Counted from the stretch's first letter, positions 7,946 through 19,201 are shown. The stretch: DNA of 64,000 nt from JAWOLE01 sp963815655 (GCA_963815655.1 CAWFHK010000001.1:1426001-1490000); one strand, 5' to 3'. Numbers and translations are program-made. The notes: a model not told the origin generated them from the sequence alone.

Positions 7946-8488
7946 TCACTTGCCGAACGGCATGCCGAGTTGCTGGAGCAGCACCCGGGCGCGGTCGTCT
8001 CTTCCGGCCGTCGTGACGATCGTGACGTTCAGTCCCTTGGACTTGTCCGTCCTCGCGTAATCGATCTCCGGGAAGATGAAGTGGTCCCGCACGCCGAGCG
8101 TGTAATTCCCCCGTCCGTCGAAGGCCTTCGTCGAGACGCCGCGGAAGTCGCGCACGCGCGGCAACGCGATGTTGATCAGCCGGTCGAGGAACTCGTACAT
8201 CCGGTCGCCCCGCAGCGTGACCCGCGCCCCGATCGGCATCCCGGTGCGCAGCTTGTACGTGGCGATCGATTTCTTCGCCTTCGTCACGACGGCCTTCTGG
8301 CCGGCGATCGCGGACAGCTCCTCGACCGCCCCGTCGAGGATCTTCGGGTTGGCGACCGCCTCGCCCAGGCCCATGTTCAGGACGATCTTCTCCACGCGGG
8401 GGATCGCCATCCGGTTGTCGATCCCGAGCTCCTTGCCGAGAGTCGCAACCACCTCTTTCATGTACCGGTCTTTCAGTCTCGCTGCCAT
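7946..8488 (-). CDS. rplE: 50S ribosomal protein L5
   Basis: Binds 5S rRNA and contacts P-site tRNA and S13 across the subunit interface. The ATG at 8488 is preferred over an upstream GTG because it gives MAARLKDRYMKEVV, the classic L5 start, and GTGGAG lies just before it; product 180 residues, the family length. Conserved stretches include EKIVLNMGLGEAVANPKIL and TKAKKSIATYKLRTGMPIG. Flanked by repeat tracts on both sides. Confidence 0.97.
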   Translation of the reverse strand: MAARLKDRYMKEVVATLGKELGIDNRMAIPRVEKIVLNMGLGEAVANPKILDGAVEELSAIAGQKAVVTKAKKSIATYKLRTGMPIGARVTLRGDRMYEFLDRLINIALPRVRDFRGVSTKAFDGRGNYTLGVRDHFIFPEIDYARTDKSKGLNVTIVTTAGRDDRARVLLQQLGMPFGK

Positions 8489-8496
8489 TTTCTCCA

Positions 8497-8525
8497 CGTT
8501 TCAAGTTTCAAGTTTCAGGTTCCAG
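8497..8525. repeat. Single-arm heptad tract, CAGGTTT/CAAGTTT class
   Basis: Four heptads (GTTTCAA, GTTTCAA, GTTTCAG, GTTCCAG) lie in the rplX-rplE gap with no complementary arm. Same class as the modules at 31510 and 51872. Confidence 0.6.
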
Positions 8526-8530
8526 CCTCG

Positions 8531-8854
8531 TTAAGCGAGGGCCGCTCCGCTCTTCTTGGCGAAACGCTCGGGGTGTCCTTCGGCGTCTCTCCTCAATCCG
8601 ATCCGCGTGCGCGTGTTCCGGTCGGGGTCCACGAGCATGACGTTGGAGATGTGGATCGGGGCTTCCTTCTCGGAGATCCCTCCCGCGATGTTCTTGGAAG
8701 GGTTGGGCCGCGTGTGCCGCTTGATCATGTTGACCCGCTCGACGATCACGCGCTGCTTGCCCGCCATGATCCTCAGGATCTTCCCCTGCCGCCCCCGGTC
8801 CTTGCCCGCGATGACGACCACGGTGTCGTTCCTCCTCAGTCTCGCGTTCCTCAT
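8531..8854 (-). CDS. rplX: 50S ribosomal protein L24
   Basis: Assembly-initiator protein at the exit of the peptide tunnel. The ATG at 8854 overlaps the rplN stop (ATGA) and yields 107 residues. The KOW motif is clear near the N-terminus (NDTVVVIAGKDRGRQGKILR), followed by VNMIKRHTRPNP and the SEKEAPIHISNVMLVDP segment typical of L24. The longer open frame that runs further upstream is antisense-like noise over rplN and was ignored. Translationally coupled to rplN. Confidence 0.96.
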   Translation of the reverse strand: MRNARLRRNDTVVVIAGKDRGRQGKILRIMAGKQRVIVERVNMIKRHTRPNPSKNIAGGISEKEAPIHISNVMLVDPDRNTRTRIGLRRDAEGHPERFAKKSGAALA

Positions 8855-9231
8855 CACAGCACCTCCGGCGCGAGCGAAATGATCTTCATGAATTTCTTTT
8901 CCCGGAGCTCGCGGGCCACCGGGCCGAAGACGCGCGTGCCGACGGGCTCTCCCTCGTTGGAAATCAGGACGGCGGCGTTGTCGTCGAACCGGATGTAGGA
9001 GCCGTCCCGGCGCCGGTGGTTGCGCCGCGTGCGCACGATGACGGCGCGCACGACGCGCTTGCCGTGCTTCTCGACGAACGGAGAATCGGGTGCGGCCTCT
9101 TTGACCGACGCCGTGATGACGTCCCCCAGCCCGGCGTAGCGGCCGGCCGAGCCTCCGCGCATGCGGATGCAGGCGATCCTCCGCGCCCCGGAGTTGTCCG
9201 CCACCTCGAGGATGGTGCCCATCTGGATCAT
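8854..9231 (-). CDS. rplN: 50S ribosomal protein L14
   Basis: 50S interface protein forming bridge B8 with 16S rRNA. The 125-residue product starts MIQMGTILEVADNSGARRIA, carries RMRGGSAGRYAGLGDVI and ends REKKFMKIISLAPEVL; length is about normal (122). GGGAG lies about nine bases before the ATG. First gene of the spc block, separated from rpsQ by a repeat module. Confidence 0.97.
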   Translation of the reverse strand: MIQMGTILEVADNSGARRIACIRMRGGSAGRYAGLGDVITASVKEAAPDSPFVEKHGKRVVRAVIVRTRRNHRRRDGSYIRFDDNAAVLISNEGEPVGTRVFGPVARELREKKFMKIISLAPEVL

Positions 9232-9248
9232 GTCGCTGCGCTCCCGGT

Positions 9249-9328
9249 ACGCGGGACGCGGGACGCGGCAGGCGAGCGAAAGCCCTCATGCGGCTTCGCC
9301 TCCCGCCTCCCGCCTCCCGCCTCCCGAA
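9249..9328. repeat. Heptad inverted-arm module, GGCGGGA class
   Basis: Left arm 9249-9273 (ACGCGGG units), right arm 9294-9328 (four CCTCCCG-type units). Spacer GAGCGAAAGCCCTCATGCGG between them contains the AGCGAAG-like motif found in other modules. It fills the rpsQ-rplN gap at the S10/spc junction. Confidence 0.72.
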
Positions 9329-9337
9329 TCTCCGTCG

Positions 9338-9622
9338 TCATGCTCCCGCCTTCACGAGGATCTCCCGCAGCATCCAGCGCTTGCGCTTGGAGAGCGGGCG
9401 GGTCTCCTCGATGCGGACCCGGTCGCCGACCTTCGCGGTATTGGCCTCGTCGTGGGCCATGAAGCGGCTCGTCCTCTTGATGGTCCTCCGGTAGCGGGCC
9501 TCCTGGACCCGGCGCTCCACCTCGACCACGATCGACTTGTTCATCCCGTCCGACACGACCCGGCCGACCTTCGTCTGCCTGCGGCCGCTGGACTTTCCCG
9601 GCTCTGAGGTCACTTCCATCAT
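9338..9622 (-). CDS. rpsQ: 30S ribosomal protein S17
   Basis: Primary 16S rRNA-binding protein of the 30S body with an OB fold. The 94-residue product includes the core TKVGRVVSDGMNKSIVVEVE, RYRRTIKRTSRFMAHDE and the C-terminal KVGDRVRIEETRPLSKRKRW. ATG at 9622 overlaps the rpmC stop (ATGA). A short N-terminal tail (MMEVTSEPGKSSGRRQ) is slightly longer than usual. Last gene of the S10 block. Confidence 0.97.
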   Translation of the reverse strand: MMEVTSEPGKSSGRRQTKVGRVVSDGMNKSIVVEVERRVQEARYRRTIKRTSRFMAHDEANTAKVGDRVRIEETRPLSKRKRWMLREILVKAGA

Positions 9623-9824
9623 CCCTTCTCCGCCCGCTCCAGCGCCCGGCGATAGGTCTTGACCCTGGCGATGTCGCGCCGCAGCACTCTCAACCGGCTC
9701 GGGTTTTCCAATTGGCCGGTCGACTGCTGAAGGCGCAGCTTCCAGGAGGCCTCCTTCAGCTGCTTCTCCTTCTCCGCCAGCTCGTCGAACCCCTGTTGGG
9801 CGAGCGTCTCTCTCTCTTTCTTCT

Positions 9825-9828
<4 letters not shown>
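9619..9828 (-). CDS. rpmC: 50S ribosomal protein L29
   Basis: Small helical-hairpin protein at the tunnel exit, part of the docking site for signal-recognition particle and trigger factor. The 69-residue frame starts at ATG 9828, overlapping the rplP stop by four bases, and ends over the rpsQ start. Conserved features are the Lys/Glu-rich first helix and PSRLRVLRRDIARVKTYRR in the second. A longer frame upstream is overlap with rplP in another frame and was discarded. Confidence 0.95.
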
Positions 9829-10250
<422 letters not shown>

Positions 10251-10274
10251 TGGTTACGCTCGCTTCACTCGCTC

Positions 10275-10395
10275 GTAAAACGTAAAACGTGAAACGTGAA
10301 ACGAAGCCGTTTCGCGCCTCCCGGTTTCCGCTCTGTCGCTTGCTACTCGCCTCCTCGTCTTACGTTCTTACGTCTCACGTCTTACGTTTTCACGG
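10275..10395. repeat. Heptad inverted-arm module, ACGTGAA class
   Basis: Left arm 10275-10304 (ACGTAAA, ACGTAAA, ACGTGAA, ACGTGAA), right arm 10357-10395 (CTTACGT-type units). The 52-nt spacer contains GCTTGCTACTCGCCTCCTCG, shared with other modules. It lies between rpsC and rplP. Same class at 14684 and 23633. Confidence 0.75.
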
Positions 10396-10396
10396 C

Positions 10397-11047
10397 CTAG
10401 GCGGTCTTTCGCCGGGTCTTGGCCTTGTGCTGTTCGCCCCGATAGATCCAGGTCTTGACTCCGATCTTTCCGTAGGTTGTGTTGGACTCGGCGAAGCCGT
10501 AGTCGATGTCGGCCTTCAGCGTGTGGAGCGGCAGGCGCCCCTCCTGGTACCACTCGGCGCGCGCGATCTCGGCGCCGTTCAACCGTCCGGCGCACCGGAT
10601 CTTGATCCCCTGGGCGCCGAACCGCAGGGCCGACTCGATCCCCTTCTTCATCGCGCGGCGGAAGGCGACGCGGCGCTCCAGCTGCAGGGCGATCGACTCC
10701 GCCACGAGCTGCGCGTCGGTCTCCGGGCGCTGGATCTCGATGATGTTGATGTGGACCTCGGATTTCGTCCGCTTCTGGAGCTCGTCGCGGAGCTTGTCCA
10801 CCTCGGCGCCGCGCTTGCCGATGATGATGCCCGGACGGGAGGTCTGGATGTTGACCTTCAGCCGGTTGGCGAAGCGCTCGATGTCCACTTCGGACACACC
10901 CGCGTGCGACAGCCGCCGCTTCAGCTCCTTGCGCAGTTTCAGGTCCTCGTGCAGGAACGTCTGGTATTCCTTCGTCGAGAACCAGCGCGAGTGCCAGGTG
11001 CGGTTGAACCCGAGCCGAAAACCGTACGGATGGACCTTCTGCCCCAT
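10397..11047 (-). CDS. rpsC: 30S ribosomal protein S3
   Basis: 30S head protein at the mRNA entry tunnel with helicase-like role, containing a KH domain. The 216-residue product opens MGQKVHPYGFRLGFNRTWHS; the KH signature is GIIIGKRGAEVDKLRDELQK and the C-domain includes GIKIRCAGRLNGAEIAR. AAGGAG overlaps the rplV stop codon six bases before the ATG. Length slightly below the E. coli protein, typical of short-tailed S3. Confidence 0.97.
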   Translation of the reverse strand: MGQKVHPYGFRLGFNRTWHSRWFSTKEYQTFLHEDLKLRKELKRRLSHAGVSEVDIERFANRLKVNIQTSRPGIIIGKRGAEVDKLRDELQKRTKSEVHINIIEIQRPETDAQLVAESIALQLERRVAFRRAMKKGIESALRFGAQGIKIRCAGRLNGAEIARAEWYQEGRLPLHTLKADIDYGFAESNTTYGKIGVKTWIYRGEQHKAKTRRKTA

Positions 11048-11055
11048 GCTGCTCC

Positions 11056-11409
11056 TTACCCCTTCGCTTCCGACGTGCCGTCGGACAGCTCGATCGTCAG
11101 ATGGCTCTTGCGGTGCAGGACCCGGAAGGCGCGCCCCATCGGCGCCGGCCGGATCCGCTTTTCCTGCGGCCCCTTGTCCACGAAGATCCTGCGGACCACC
11201 AGGTCGTCCACGTCGAGCTGCGTCTCTTTCTGCTCGGCGTTGGCGACGGCCGAACGCAGGGTCTTCAGGATGTCGCGGGCGGCGACCTTGGGCGTGTGCT
11301 GCAGGATCGCCACGGCGTCGTTGACCGACTTGCCGCGCACCAGGTCCGCGACCAGGCGGACCTTCTGGGCCGAGCCCTTCATGTACCGGAGCGTTGCGGT
11401 CGCTTTCAT
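11056..11409 (-). CDS. rplV: 50S ribosomal protein L22
   Basis: 50S protein whose extended beta-hairpin lines the peptide exit tunnel; changes there give macrolide resistance. The ATG at 11409 gives MKATATLRYMKGSAQKVRLV and 117 residues, the family length, with the hairpin region RRIFVDKGPQEKRIRPAPMG. AGGA lies about eight bases upstream. In this assembly the frame is open from rpsS straight into rplV with no stop, so the two read as one 247-codon frame; the upstream part is annotated separately because a normal stop exists in the neighbouring frame (see rpsS). Confidence 0.9.
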   Translation of the reverse strand: MKATATLRYMKGSAQKVRLVADLVRGKSVNDAVAILQHTPKVAARDILKTLRSAVANAEQKETQLDVDDLVVRRIFVDKGPQEKRIRPAPMGRAFRVLHRKSHLTIELSDGTSEAKG

Positions 11410-11419
11410 CTCGTTCGTC

Positions 11420-11799
11420 CTACGTCTTGGCCGGGGCCGCCGGGGCCGTCGGCGGGGAGCGGCGCCGGGCGCGCCCGGAGCGCCGCCCACGCGGGCGCCG
11501 GAGGCCGCCGCGACGGCCGCGGCCGCGGCTTCGGCGGCCTTCTTGCCGCTGTGCCCCTTGAAGATCCGCGTCGGGGCGAATTCGCCGAGCTTGTGCCCGA
11601 CCATGTTCTCCGCGACGTACACGGGAATGAACTTGCGCCCGTTGTGCACCGCGATCGTGTGCCCGACCATGTCGGGAATGACGGTGGAGCGGCGGGACCA
11701 GGTCTTGACGACTTTCTTCTCCCGCGTCGCGTTCAAGGCCGCCACCTTCTTCATGAGGTGGTCGTCCACGAAAGCGCCCTTCTTGATCGAACGTGCCAT
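11420..11799 (-). CDS. rpsS: 30S ribosomal protein S19, frame-disrupted C-terminal tail
   Basis: 30S head protein contacting S13 and the A-site finger region. The core is intact for about 88 residues: MARSIKKGAFVDDHLMKKV, then RRSTVIPDMVGHTIAVHNG, then HKLGEFAPTRIFKGHSGKKA. A 40-residue Ala/Gly/Pro/Arg tail follows. As sequenced the tail runs in frame into rplV (to 11056). Adding one C to the CCCC run (plus-strand G4 at 11454-11457) would change the last residues to an Ala/Pro tail ending PAAPAKT and a TAG at 11422-11420, 11 bases before the rplV ATG. The end given here is that presumed stop. Confidence 0.82.
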
Positions 11800-11808
11800 G
11801 ACTCTTCC

Positions 11809-12639
11809 CTAGCCCTTCGACTTGCGCCGGCGGACGATGAACCCGTCCGTCCGCTTGTTGTTCCGCGTCTTCATTCCCTTCGTCTTCCACCCCCAGGGAG
11901 AGGTCGGATGGCGCCCGCCCGAGGTCTTCCCTTCGCCGCCGCCCATCGGATGGTCCACCGGGTTCATCGCGACGCCTCGGACGTGGGGGCGGAACCCCAT
12001 CCAGCGGTTCCTTCCCGCCTTGCCGATCGAGACGTTCTCGTGCTCGAGGTTGCCGACCTGGCCGATCGTCGCGTAACACTCGATGTGGACTTCGCGGACC
12101 TCGCCGGAGGGGAGGCGCACCTGGGCATAGCCCCCCTCCTTGGCCATCAGCTGGGCGGCCGTCCCGGCCGAGCGCACGAGCTGGCCGCCGCGGCCGCGCT
12201 TCAGCTCGATGTTGTGGATCGTCGTGCCGAGCGGGATCCCCCGAAGCGGCAGCGCGTTGCCGGGGAGGATGTCGGCCGAGGGCCCGGACACCACGCGCGC
12301 GCCGACTTCCAGGCCGTTGGGCGCCAGGATGTAGCGCTTCTCGCCGTCCACGTAGTGGAGCAGCGCGATCCGCGCGGTCCGGTTCGGGTCGTACTCGATC
12401 GAGGCGACGCGCGCCGGGATGTCCATCTTGTCCCGGCGGAAGTCGATGATCCGGTAGAGGCGCTTGTGGCCTCCCCCCATGAAGCGGCTGGTCTGCCGCC
12501 CCTGGTTGTTGCGGCCGCCCGTCGAGCGCAGCCCCACGGTGAGGCTCTTCTCCGGGCGCACGGCGGAAAGCTCCACGAAGTCGTGCGCCGTCTGGAAGCG
12601 CCGTCCCGCGGAGGTCGGTTTGTATTTCTTTACGGGCAT
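11809..12639 (-). CDS. rplB: 50S ribosomal protein L2
   Basis: Highly conserved 50S protein required for subunit association and peptidyl transfer. The 276-residue product has the N-terminal KKYKPTSAGRRFQT segment, the RNA-binding domain (IDFRRDKMDIPARVASIEYD) and the C-terminal loop with VAMNPVDHPMGGGEGK that carries the conserved histidine. Length is standard. Between rplW and rpsS in the S10 order. Confidence 0.98.
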   Translation of the reverse strand: MPVKKYKPTSAGRRFQTAHDFVELSAVRPEKSLTVGLRSTGGRNNQGRQTSRFMGGGHKRLYRIIDFRRDKMDIPARVASIEYDPNRTARIALLHYVDGEKRYILAPNGLEVGARVVSGPSADILPGNALPLRGIPLGTTIHNIELKRGRGGQLVRSAGTAAQLMAKEGGYAQVRLPSGEVREVHIECYATIGQVGNLEHENVSIGKAGRNRWMGFRPHVRGVAMNPVDHPMGGGEGKTSGGRHPTSPWGWKTKGMKTRNNKRTDGFIVRRRKSKG

Positions 12640-12643
12640 GTCG

Positions 12644-12934
12644 TCAGACCCCCTCGAAGAACTCGATGGGCTTCTCGCCGGCGGCCAGCCGCACGTACGC
12701 CTTCTTCCAGGCTTTGCGCTGCCCGAGGAATTTCCCCATGCGCTTCCACTTCCCCTGCCGGTTGGCCAGCCGCACCTGCGTCACCTTGACGCCGAAGAGC
12801 TTCTCGACGGCCTTCTGCACCTCGATCTTGTTGGCGCGGCGGTCCACCTCGAAGCAGATCGTGTTGGTGGTCTCCTTGATCCTCGTGGACTTCTCCGAGA
12901 TCAGGGGCCGGCGGATCAACTGCAGCGGTTCCAT
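12644..12934 (-). CDS. rplW: 50S ribosomal protein L23
   Basis: Tunnel-exit protein and docking point for trigger factor and SRP. The 96-residue product opens MEPLQLIRRPLISEKSTRIK, contains VDRRANKIEVQKAVEKLFGV and ends in the basic KWKRMGKFLGQRKAWKKAYV segment. Length standard. Three-base gap after rplD and four bases before rplB, consistent with one polycistronic message. Confidence 0.97.
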   Translation of the reverse strand: MEPLQLIRRPLISEKSTRIKETTNTICFEVDRRANKIEVQKAVEKLFGVKVTQVRLANRQGKWKRMGKFLGQRKAWKKAYVRLAAGEKPIEFFEGV

Positions 12935-12937
12935 GCT

Positions 12938-13564
12938 TTACCCCAGTGTTTGAACGACCCGCGACAGCGCGTCCTTCGACAGGACGACGGTCGCGTGGCT
13001 CATGACGTCGTACACGTTGACCGCGAGGGCGTCCACGAGCTTCCACTCGGAGACGTTGCGCGAGGCGAGGGCCAGTTTCTCGTTTTCCCGCGAATCCACG
13101 AAGAGCGCCTTCCCCTCGACGCCGAGTCCGCCGATGGCGGCCTTCAGGTCCCGTGTGCGGTGGCTCTCCGGGTCCATCGACTCGACGACGAGGAGCCTCT
13201 CCTCGCGCAGCCTCTGCGAGAGCACGGCGCGGAGCGCGTTCTTCTTCTCCCCGACCGAGAGGCCTTCCGCGTAGTTGCGCGGCTTCGGGCCGTGGGCGAT
13301 TCCGCCGTGGCGGTGGATCGGCGGACGGCCGCCCCCCTGGCGCGCGCGCCCCGTCCCCTTCTGCTTGAACGGCTTCTTGCCGGAGCCGGAAACCTCGCTG
13401 CGCGTCTTCGTCTTGTGCGTTCCGCGGCGCTGGGCAGCCAGATACGCCTTCACCGCCTGCCACACGAGGTGCTTGCGGTACGGATAGTCGAAGACCCCGG
13501 CCGGCAGGTCCACCTCGCCGACCCTCTCCCTCTTCCAGTTCCAGACGGGCAGTGTGGCCATCAT
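12938..13564 (-). CDS. rplD: 50S ribosomal protein L4
   Basis: 50S protein with a loop lining the exit tunnel; in E. coli it represses the S10 operon by binding the leader. The 208-residue product has VWNWKRERVGEVDLPAGVFD at the N-terminus and the tunnel loop KTRSEVSGSGKKPFKQKGTG, then RARQGGGRPPIHRHGGIAHG. Starts at tandem ATG codons with AAGGAACG upstream. No L4-binding leader can be recognised by eye upstream of rpsJ. Confidence 0.97.
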   Translation of the reverse strand: MMATLPVWNWKRERVGEVDLPAGVFDYPYRKHLVWQAVKAYLAAQRRGTHKTKTRSEVSGSGKKPFKQKGTGRARQGGGRPPIHRHGGIAHGPKPRNYAEGLSVGEKKNALRAVLSQRLREERLLVVESMDPESHRTRDLKAAIGGLGVEGKALFVDSRENEKLALASRNVSEWKLVDALAVNVYDVMSHATVVLSKDALSRVVQTLG

Positions 13565-13570
13565 CGTTCC

Positions 13571-14233
13571 TTACTTGCCGTCCGGCCGGGCGCCCGGCGG
13601 GAAGAATGTCGAGCGCATGATCTTCACCAGCGAGCGCCGCGCGCCGGGGACCGCGCCGCTGATGTAGAGGAGGTTCTTCTCCAGGTCCACGCGCACGACG
13701 ATCAGGTTCTTCGCCGTCGCCCGCCGTCCCCCGAGCCTTCCCGAGGAGCGGTTGCCCTTGACGACACGCGACGGAAAGGCCGAGGCCCCGATCGAGCCGG
13801 GCGCGCGGTGGAACATCGAGCCGTGCGCGGCCCCGCCCCCCTTGAAGTGGTGCCTCCGGACGACTCCGGCGAACCCCTTTCCCTTGGAGACGCCGATGAC
13901 GTCCACGTGGTCCTTTTCCTGGAACGTGTCGCAGAGCACCTTGTCGCCGGGCTTCCACTCGTCGCCGGCGTCGAAGCGCACTTCCGCGAGCGTGCGCATG
14001 GGAGCGACGCCCGCCTTCTCGAAGCGCCCCTTCGCGGGGGCGTTGGCCCTGCGGTCCGGGCGGGAATCCACGAGCCCGATCTGCACGGACTCGTAGCCGT
14101 CCCGGTCGGCGGATTTCTTCTGCACGACGAGGCAGGGCCCGGCCTGGACCACCGTGACCGGCACAACCGTACCGTCGGCGTCGAAGACCTGGGTCATCCC
14201 CACTTTCCTTCCGATGATCCCGTGTACTGCCAT
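13571..14233 (-). CDS. rplC: 50S ribosomal protein L3
   Basis: Assembly-initiator protein reaching toward the peptidyl-transferase centre. The 220-residue product opens MAVHGIIGRKVGMTQVFDAD and has the loop KGKGFAGVVRRHHFKGGGAA with the conserved histidines and the HRAPGSIGASAFPSRV motif. There is no Shine-Dalgarno match; the bases before ATG are GCGAGCGAAACGAGCGAAGC, the motif seen next to several repeat modules. Confidence 0.97.
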   Translation of the reverse strand: MAVHGIIGRKVGMTQVFDADGTVVPVTVVQAGPCLVVQKKSADRDGYESVQIGLVDSRPDRRANAPAKGRFEKAGVAPMRTLAEVRFDAGDEWKPGDKVLCDTFQEKDHVDVIGVSKGKGFAGVVRRHHFKGGGAAHGSMFHRAPGSIGASAFPSRVVKGNRSSGRLGGRRATAKNLIVVRVDLEKNLLYISGAVPGARRSLVKIMRSTFFPPGARPDGK

Positions 14234-14258
14234 TGCTTCGCTCGTTTCGCTCGCTCGC

Positions 14259-14340
14259 AGGTGTTAGGTGTTAGGAGGTAGGTGGTAGGGACCAGAGCCG
14301 GCCCCCGTCCCTACCATCCACCACCTTCCACCTAACACCT
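14259..14340. repeat. Heptad inverted-arm module, GTAGGTG class
   Basis: Left arm 14259-14291 (AGGTGTT, AGGTGTT, AGGAGGT, AGGTGGT), right arm 14307-14340 (CTACCATCCACCACCTTCCA onward). The spacer ACCAGAGCCGGCCCCCGTC resembles other module cores. It lies between rpsJ and rplC; class shared with 679, 1684 and 38972. Confidence 0.76.
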
Positions 14341-14347
14341 TGCTTCC

Positions 14348-14665
14348 TCATTTGCCGAAGGCCTTGATCTCGACGTCCACGCCGACCGGCAGCTCGAGCT
14401 TCATGAGCGCGTCCACCGTCTGGGCCGTGGGCTCCAGGATGTCGAGCAACCGCTTGTGCGTTCGCATCTCGAACTGCTCCCGCGACTTCTTGTCGATGTG
14501 CGGCGAGCGGTTCACCGTGTAGCGCGCGATCGTCGTCGGCAGCGGGATCGGGCCCGCGATCTTCGCGCCGGTTCGCCTGACGGTGTCCACGATCTCGCTC
14601 GCGGACTGGTCGAGAATCCGGTAGTCGTAGGCCTTCAGGCGAATGCGAATTTTGTCGTTTTTCAT
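14348..14665 (-). CDS. rpsJ: 30S ribosomal protein S10 (NusE)
   Basis: 30S head protein that also serves as NusE, joining NusB, NusG and RNA polymerase in antitermination and transcription-translation coupling. The 105-residue frame starts at ATG 14665: MKNDKIRIRLKAYDYRILDQ; an upstream extension encodes translated repeat sequence and is not real protein. Conserved features include TGAKIAGPIPLPTTIARYTV and NRSPHIDKKSREQFEMRTHK. First gene of the S10 block. No Shine-Dalgarno; GCGAAGCGAGCCC directly precedes the ATG. Confidence 0.97.
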   Translation of the reverse strand: MKNDKIRIRLKAYDYRILDQSASEIVDTVRRTGAKIAGPIPLPTTIARYTVNRSPHIDKKSREQFEMRTHKRLLDILEPTAQTVDALMKLELPVGVDVEIKAFGK

Positions 14666-14683
14666 GGGCTCGCTTCGCTCGGT

Positions 14684-14797
14684 CGTAAAACGTAAGACGT
14701 GAAACGTGAAACGGAGCCCATTCACCCTCCTCGTCTTCTGTTCTACTGTCTCGCTATCCGCCTCCTCGTTTTACGTTTAACGTTTTACGTTTCACGG
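14684..14797. repeat. Heptad inverted-arm module, ACGTGAA class
   Basis: Left arm 14684-14713 (CGTAAAA, CGTAAGA, CGTGAAA, CGTGAAA), right arm 14767-14797 (TTTTACG, TTTAACG, TTTTACG, TTTCACG). The spacer carries CTCGCTATCCGCCTCCTCG. It separates tuf from rpsJ, the str/S10 junction. Confidence 0.77.
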
Positions 14798-14803
14798 CTC
14801 TCG

Positions 14804-15997
<1,194 letters not shown>

Positions 15998-16022
15998 CGT
16001 CTCCTCTAATCGTTCCGGGTCT

Positions 16023-18143
<2,121 letters not shown>

Positions 18144-18156
18144 ATCTGTTTGGCGA

Positions 18157-18188
18157 GTTTCAGGTTTCAGGTTCCAGGTTTCAGGTTC
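18157..18188. repeat. Single-arm heptad tract, CAGGTTT class
   Basis: Heptads GTTTCAG, GTTTCAG, GTTCCAG, GTTTCAG occupy the short rpsG-fusA gap and run up to the rpsG stop. No complementary arm is present. Confidence 0.62.
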
Positions 18189-18659
18189 TTACCAGCGGTA
18201 GTGGGCAAAGGCCTTGTTGGCCTCGGCCATCTTGTGGGTGTCGTCCTTCTTCTTCACGGCGCCGCCCCGCAGGTTCGCGGCGTCGAGGAGCTCGGCGGCG
18301 AGCTTCTCCCGCATCGTCTTCTCACCCCGGCCGCCGGCGTAGTCGATGAGCCAGCGGATGGCGAGCGATGTCCGGCGATTGGGCCGCACCTCGACGGGAA
18401 CCTGGTAGGTCGAGCCGCCGACGCGGCGGGACTTGACCTCGAGAGCCGGCTTGACGTTCTCGATCGCCTTCTTGAACACCTTCATCGGGTCGTCCTGCGT
18501 CTTTTCGGCGACGCGGTTCAACGCCCCGTACAGGATCCCCTCGGCCGTGGACTTCTTCCCCTGGCTCATCACCGAGTTGATGAACTTCGTGACGAGCTGC
18601 GAGTTGTACATCGGATCCGGGAGGATCTCTCTCTTGGAAACAACGCGACGTCTCGGCAT
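18189..18659 (-). CDS. rpsG: 30S ribosomal protein S7
   Basis: Primary 16S rRNA 3'-domain binder near the decoding centre; in E. coli it represses the str operon. Starts at ATG 18659 (MPRRRVVSKREILPDPMYNS), 156 residues, the standard length. Contains GGSTYQVPVEVRPNRRTSLA and RWLIDYAGGRGEKTM, and ends NKAFAHYRW. The longer frame upstream is noise over rpsL. Eight bases separate it from the rpsL stop. Confidence 0.97.
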   Translation of the reverse strand: MPRRRVVSKREILPDPMYNSQLVTKFINSVMSQGKKSTAEGILYGALNRVAEKTQDDPMKVFKKAIENVKPALEVKSRRVGGSTYQVPVEVRPNRRTSLAIRWLIDYAGGRGEKTMREKLAAELLDAANLRGGAVKKKDDTHKMAEANKAFAHYRW

Positions 18660-18667
18660 ATCTCTTC

Positions 18668-19042
18668 CTAAGCCTTCGGGCGCTTGGCGCCGTACTTGGA
18701 ACGGCTCTGGTTGCGGTTGGCGACTCCCACCGCGTCGAGCGTTCCCCGGATGATGTGGTAGCGCACGCCGGGGAGGTCCTTGACGCGCCCCCCGCGGATC
18801 ATGACGATCGAGTGCTCCTGCAGGTTGTGGCCGACGCCCGGGATGTAGGTCGTCACCTCGATGCCATTGGTCAGGCGCACGCGCGCCACTTTCCGCAGGG
18901 CGGAGTTCGGCTTCTTCGGCGTCGTCGTGTACACGCGGGTGCAGACCCCGCGCTTCTGGGGCGAAGAGTTGAGCGCGGGGCTCGCGGTCTTCACGCGCAC
19001 CCGCTCGCGGCCCATCCGCACCAGTTGAGAAATTGTCGGCAT
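18668..19042 (-). CDS. rpsL: 30S ribosomal protein S12
   Basis: Decoding-centre protein controlling accuracy; target of streptomycin-resistance mutations. Start at ATG 19042 with GAGGAG seven bases upstream gives MPTISQLVRMGRERVRVKTA and exactly 124 residues. The loops TTTPKKPNSALRKVARVRL and PGVGHNLQEHSIVMIRGGRV followed by KDLPGVRYH are wild type, with both critical lysines retained. First gene of the str operon, about 130 bases downstream of a strong promoter (19173-19201). Confidence 0.98.
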   Translation of the reverse strand: MPTISQLVRMGRERVRVKTASPALNSSPQKRGVCTRVYTTTPKKPNSALRKVARVRLTNGIEVTTYIPGVGHNLQEHSIVMIRGGRVKDLPGVRYHIIRGTLDAVGVANRNQSRSKYGAKRPKA

Positions 19043-19172
19043 CGACTCTCCTCTGTCTCCCCGAGCCCCCCGGAGCCGTAGGAAGGGCCCGAGATCGACC
19101 GTAACTGCTTTGCTCGACCCCGGGCGCGCCAACTCCCACCGGCCCGCCCAAGTCCGAGGGAAAAACCCACGA
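19043..19172 (-). other. 5' leader of the str operon
   Basis: This stretch lies between the predicted transcription start and the rpsL ATG. It is GC-rich with several GGCCC/GGGCC-type complementary runs but no clear single hairpin, T-tract or ORF. Whether it takes part in ribosomal-protein feedback cannot be told by eye. Confidence 0.4.
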
Positions 19173-19201
19173 ATGCTACGCGGGCCGGTCCCCCCTGTCA
19201 A
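19173..19201 (-). promoter_or_regulatory. Sigma70-type promoter of the str operon
   Basis: On the minus strand a perfect -35 TTGACA (19201-19196) is followed after 17 bp by a -10 TAGCAT (19178-19173). It points at rpsL, lies downstream of the rpoC terminator, and would start a transcript of about 125 nt leader. Both hexamers and spacing are near consensus. Confidence 0.8.

Noticed and set aside
14666..14725. N-terminal extension of S10 (frame opening MNGLRFTFHV)
   Set aside because: It is the translation of a heptad arm; the true S10 N-terminus begins at MKNDKIRIR.
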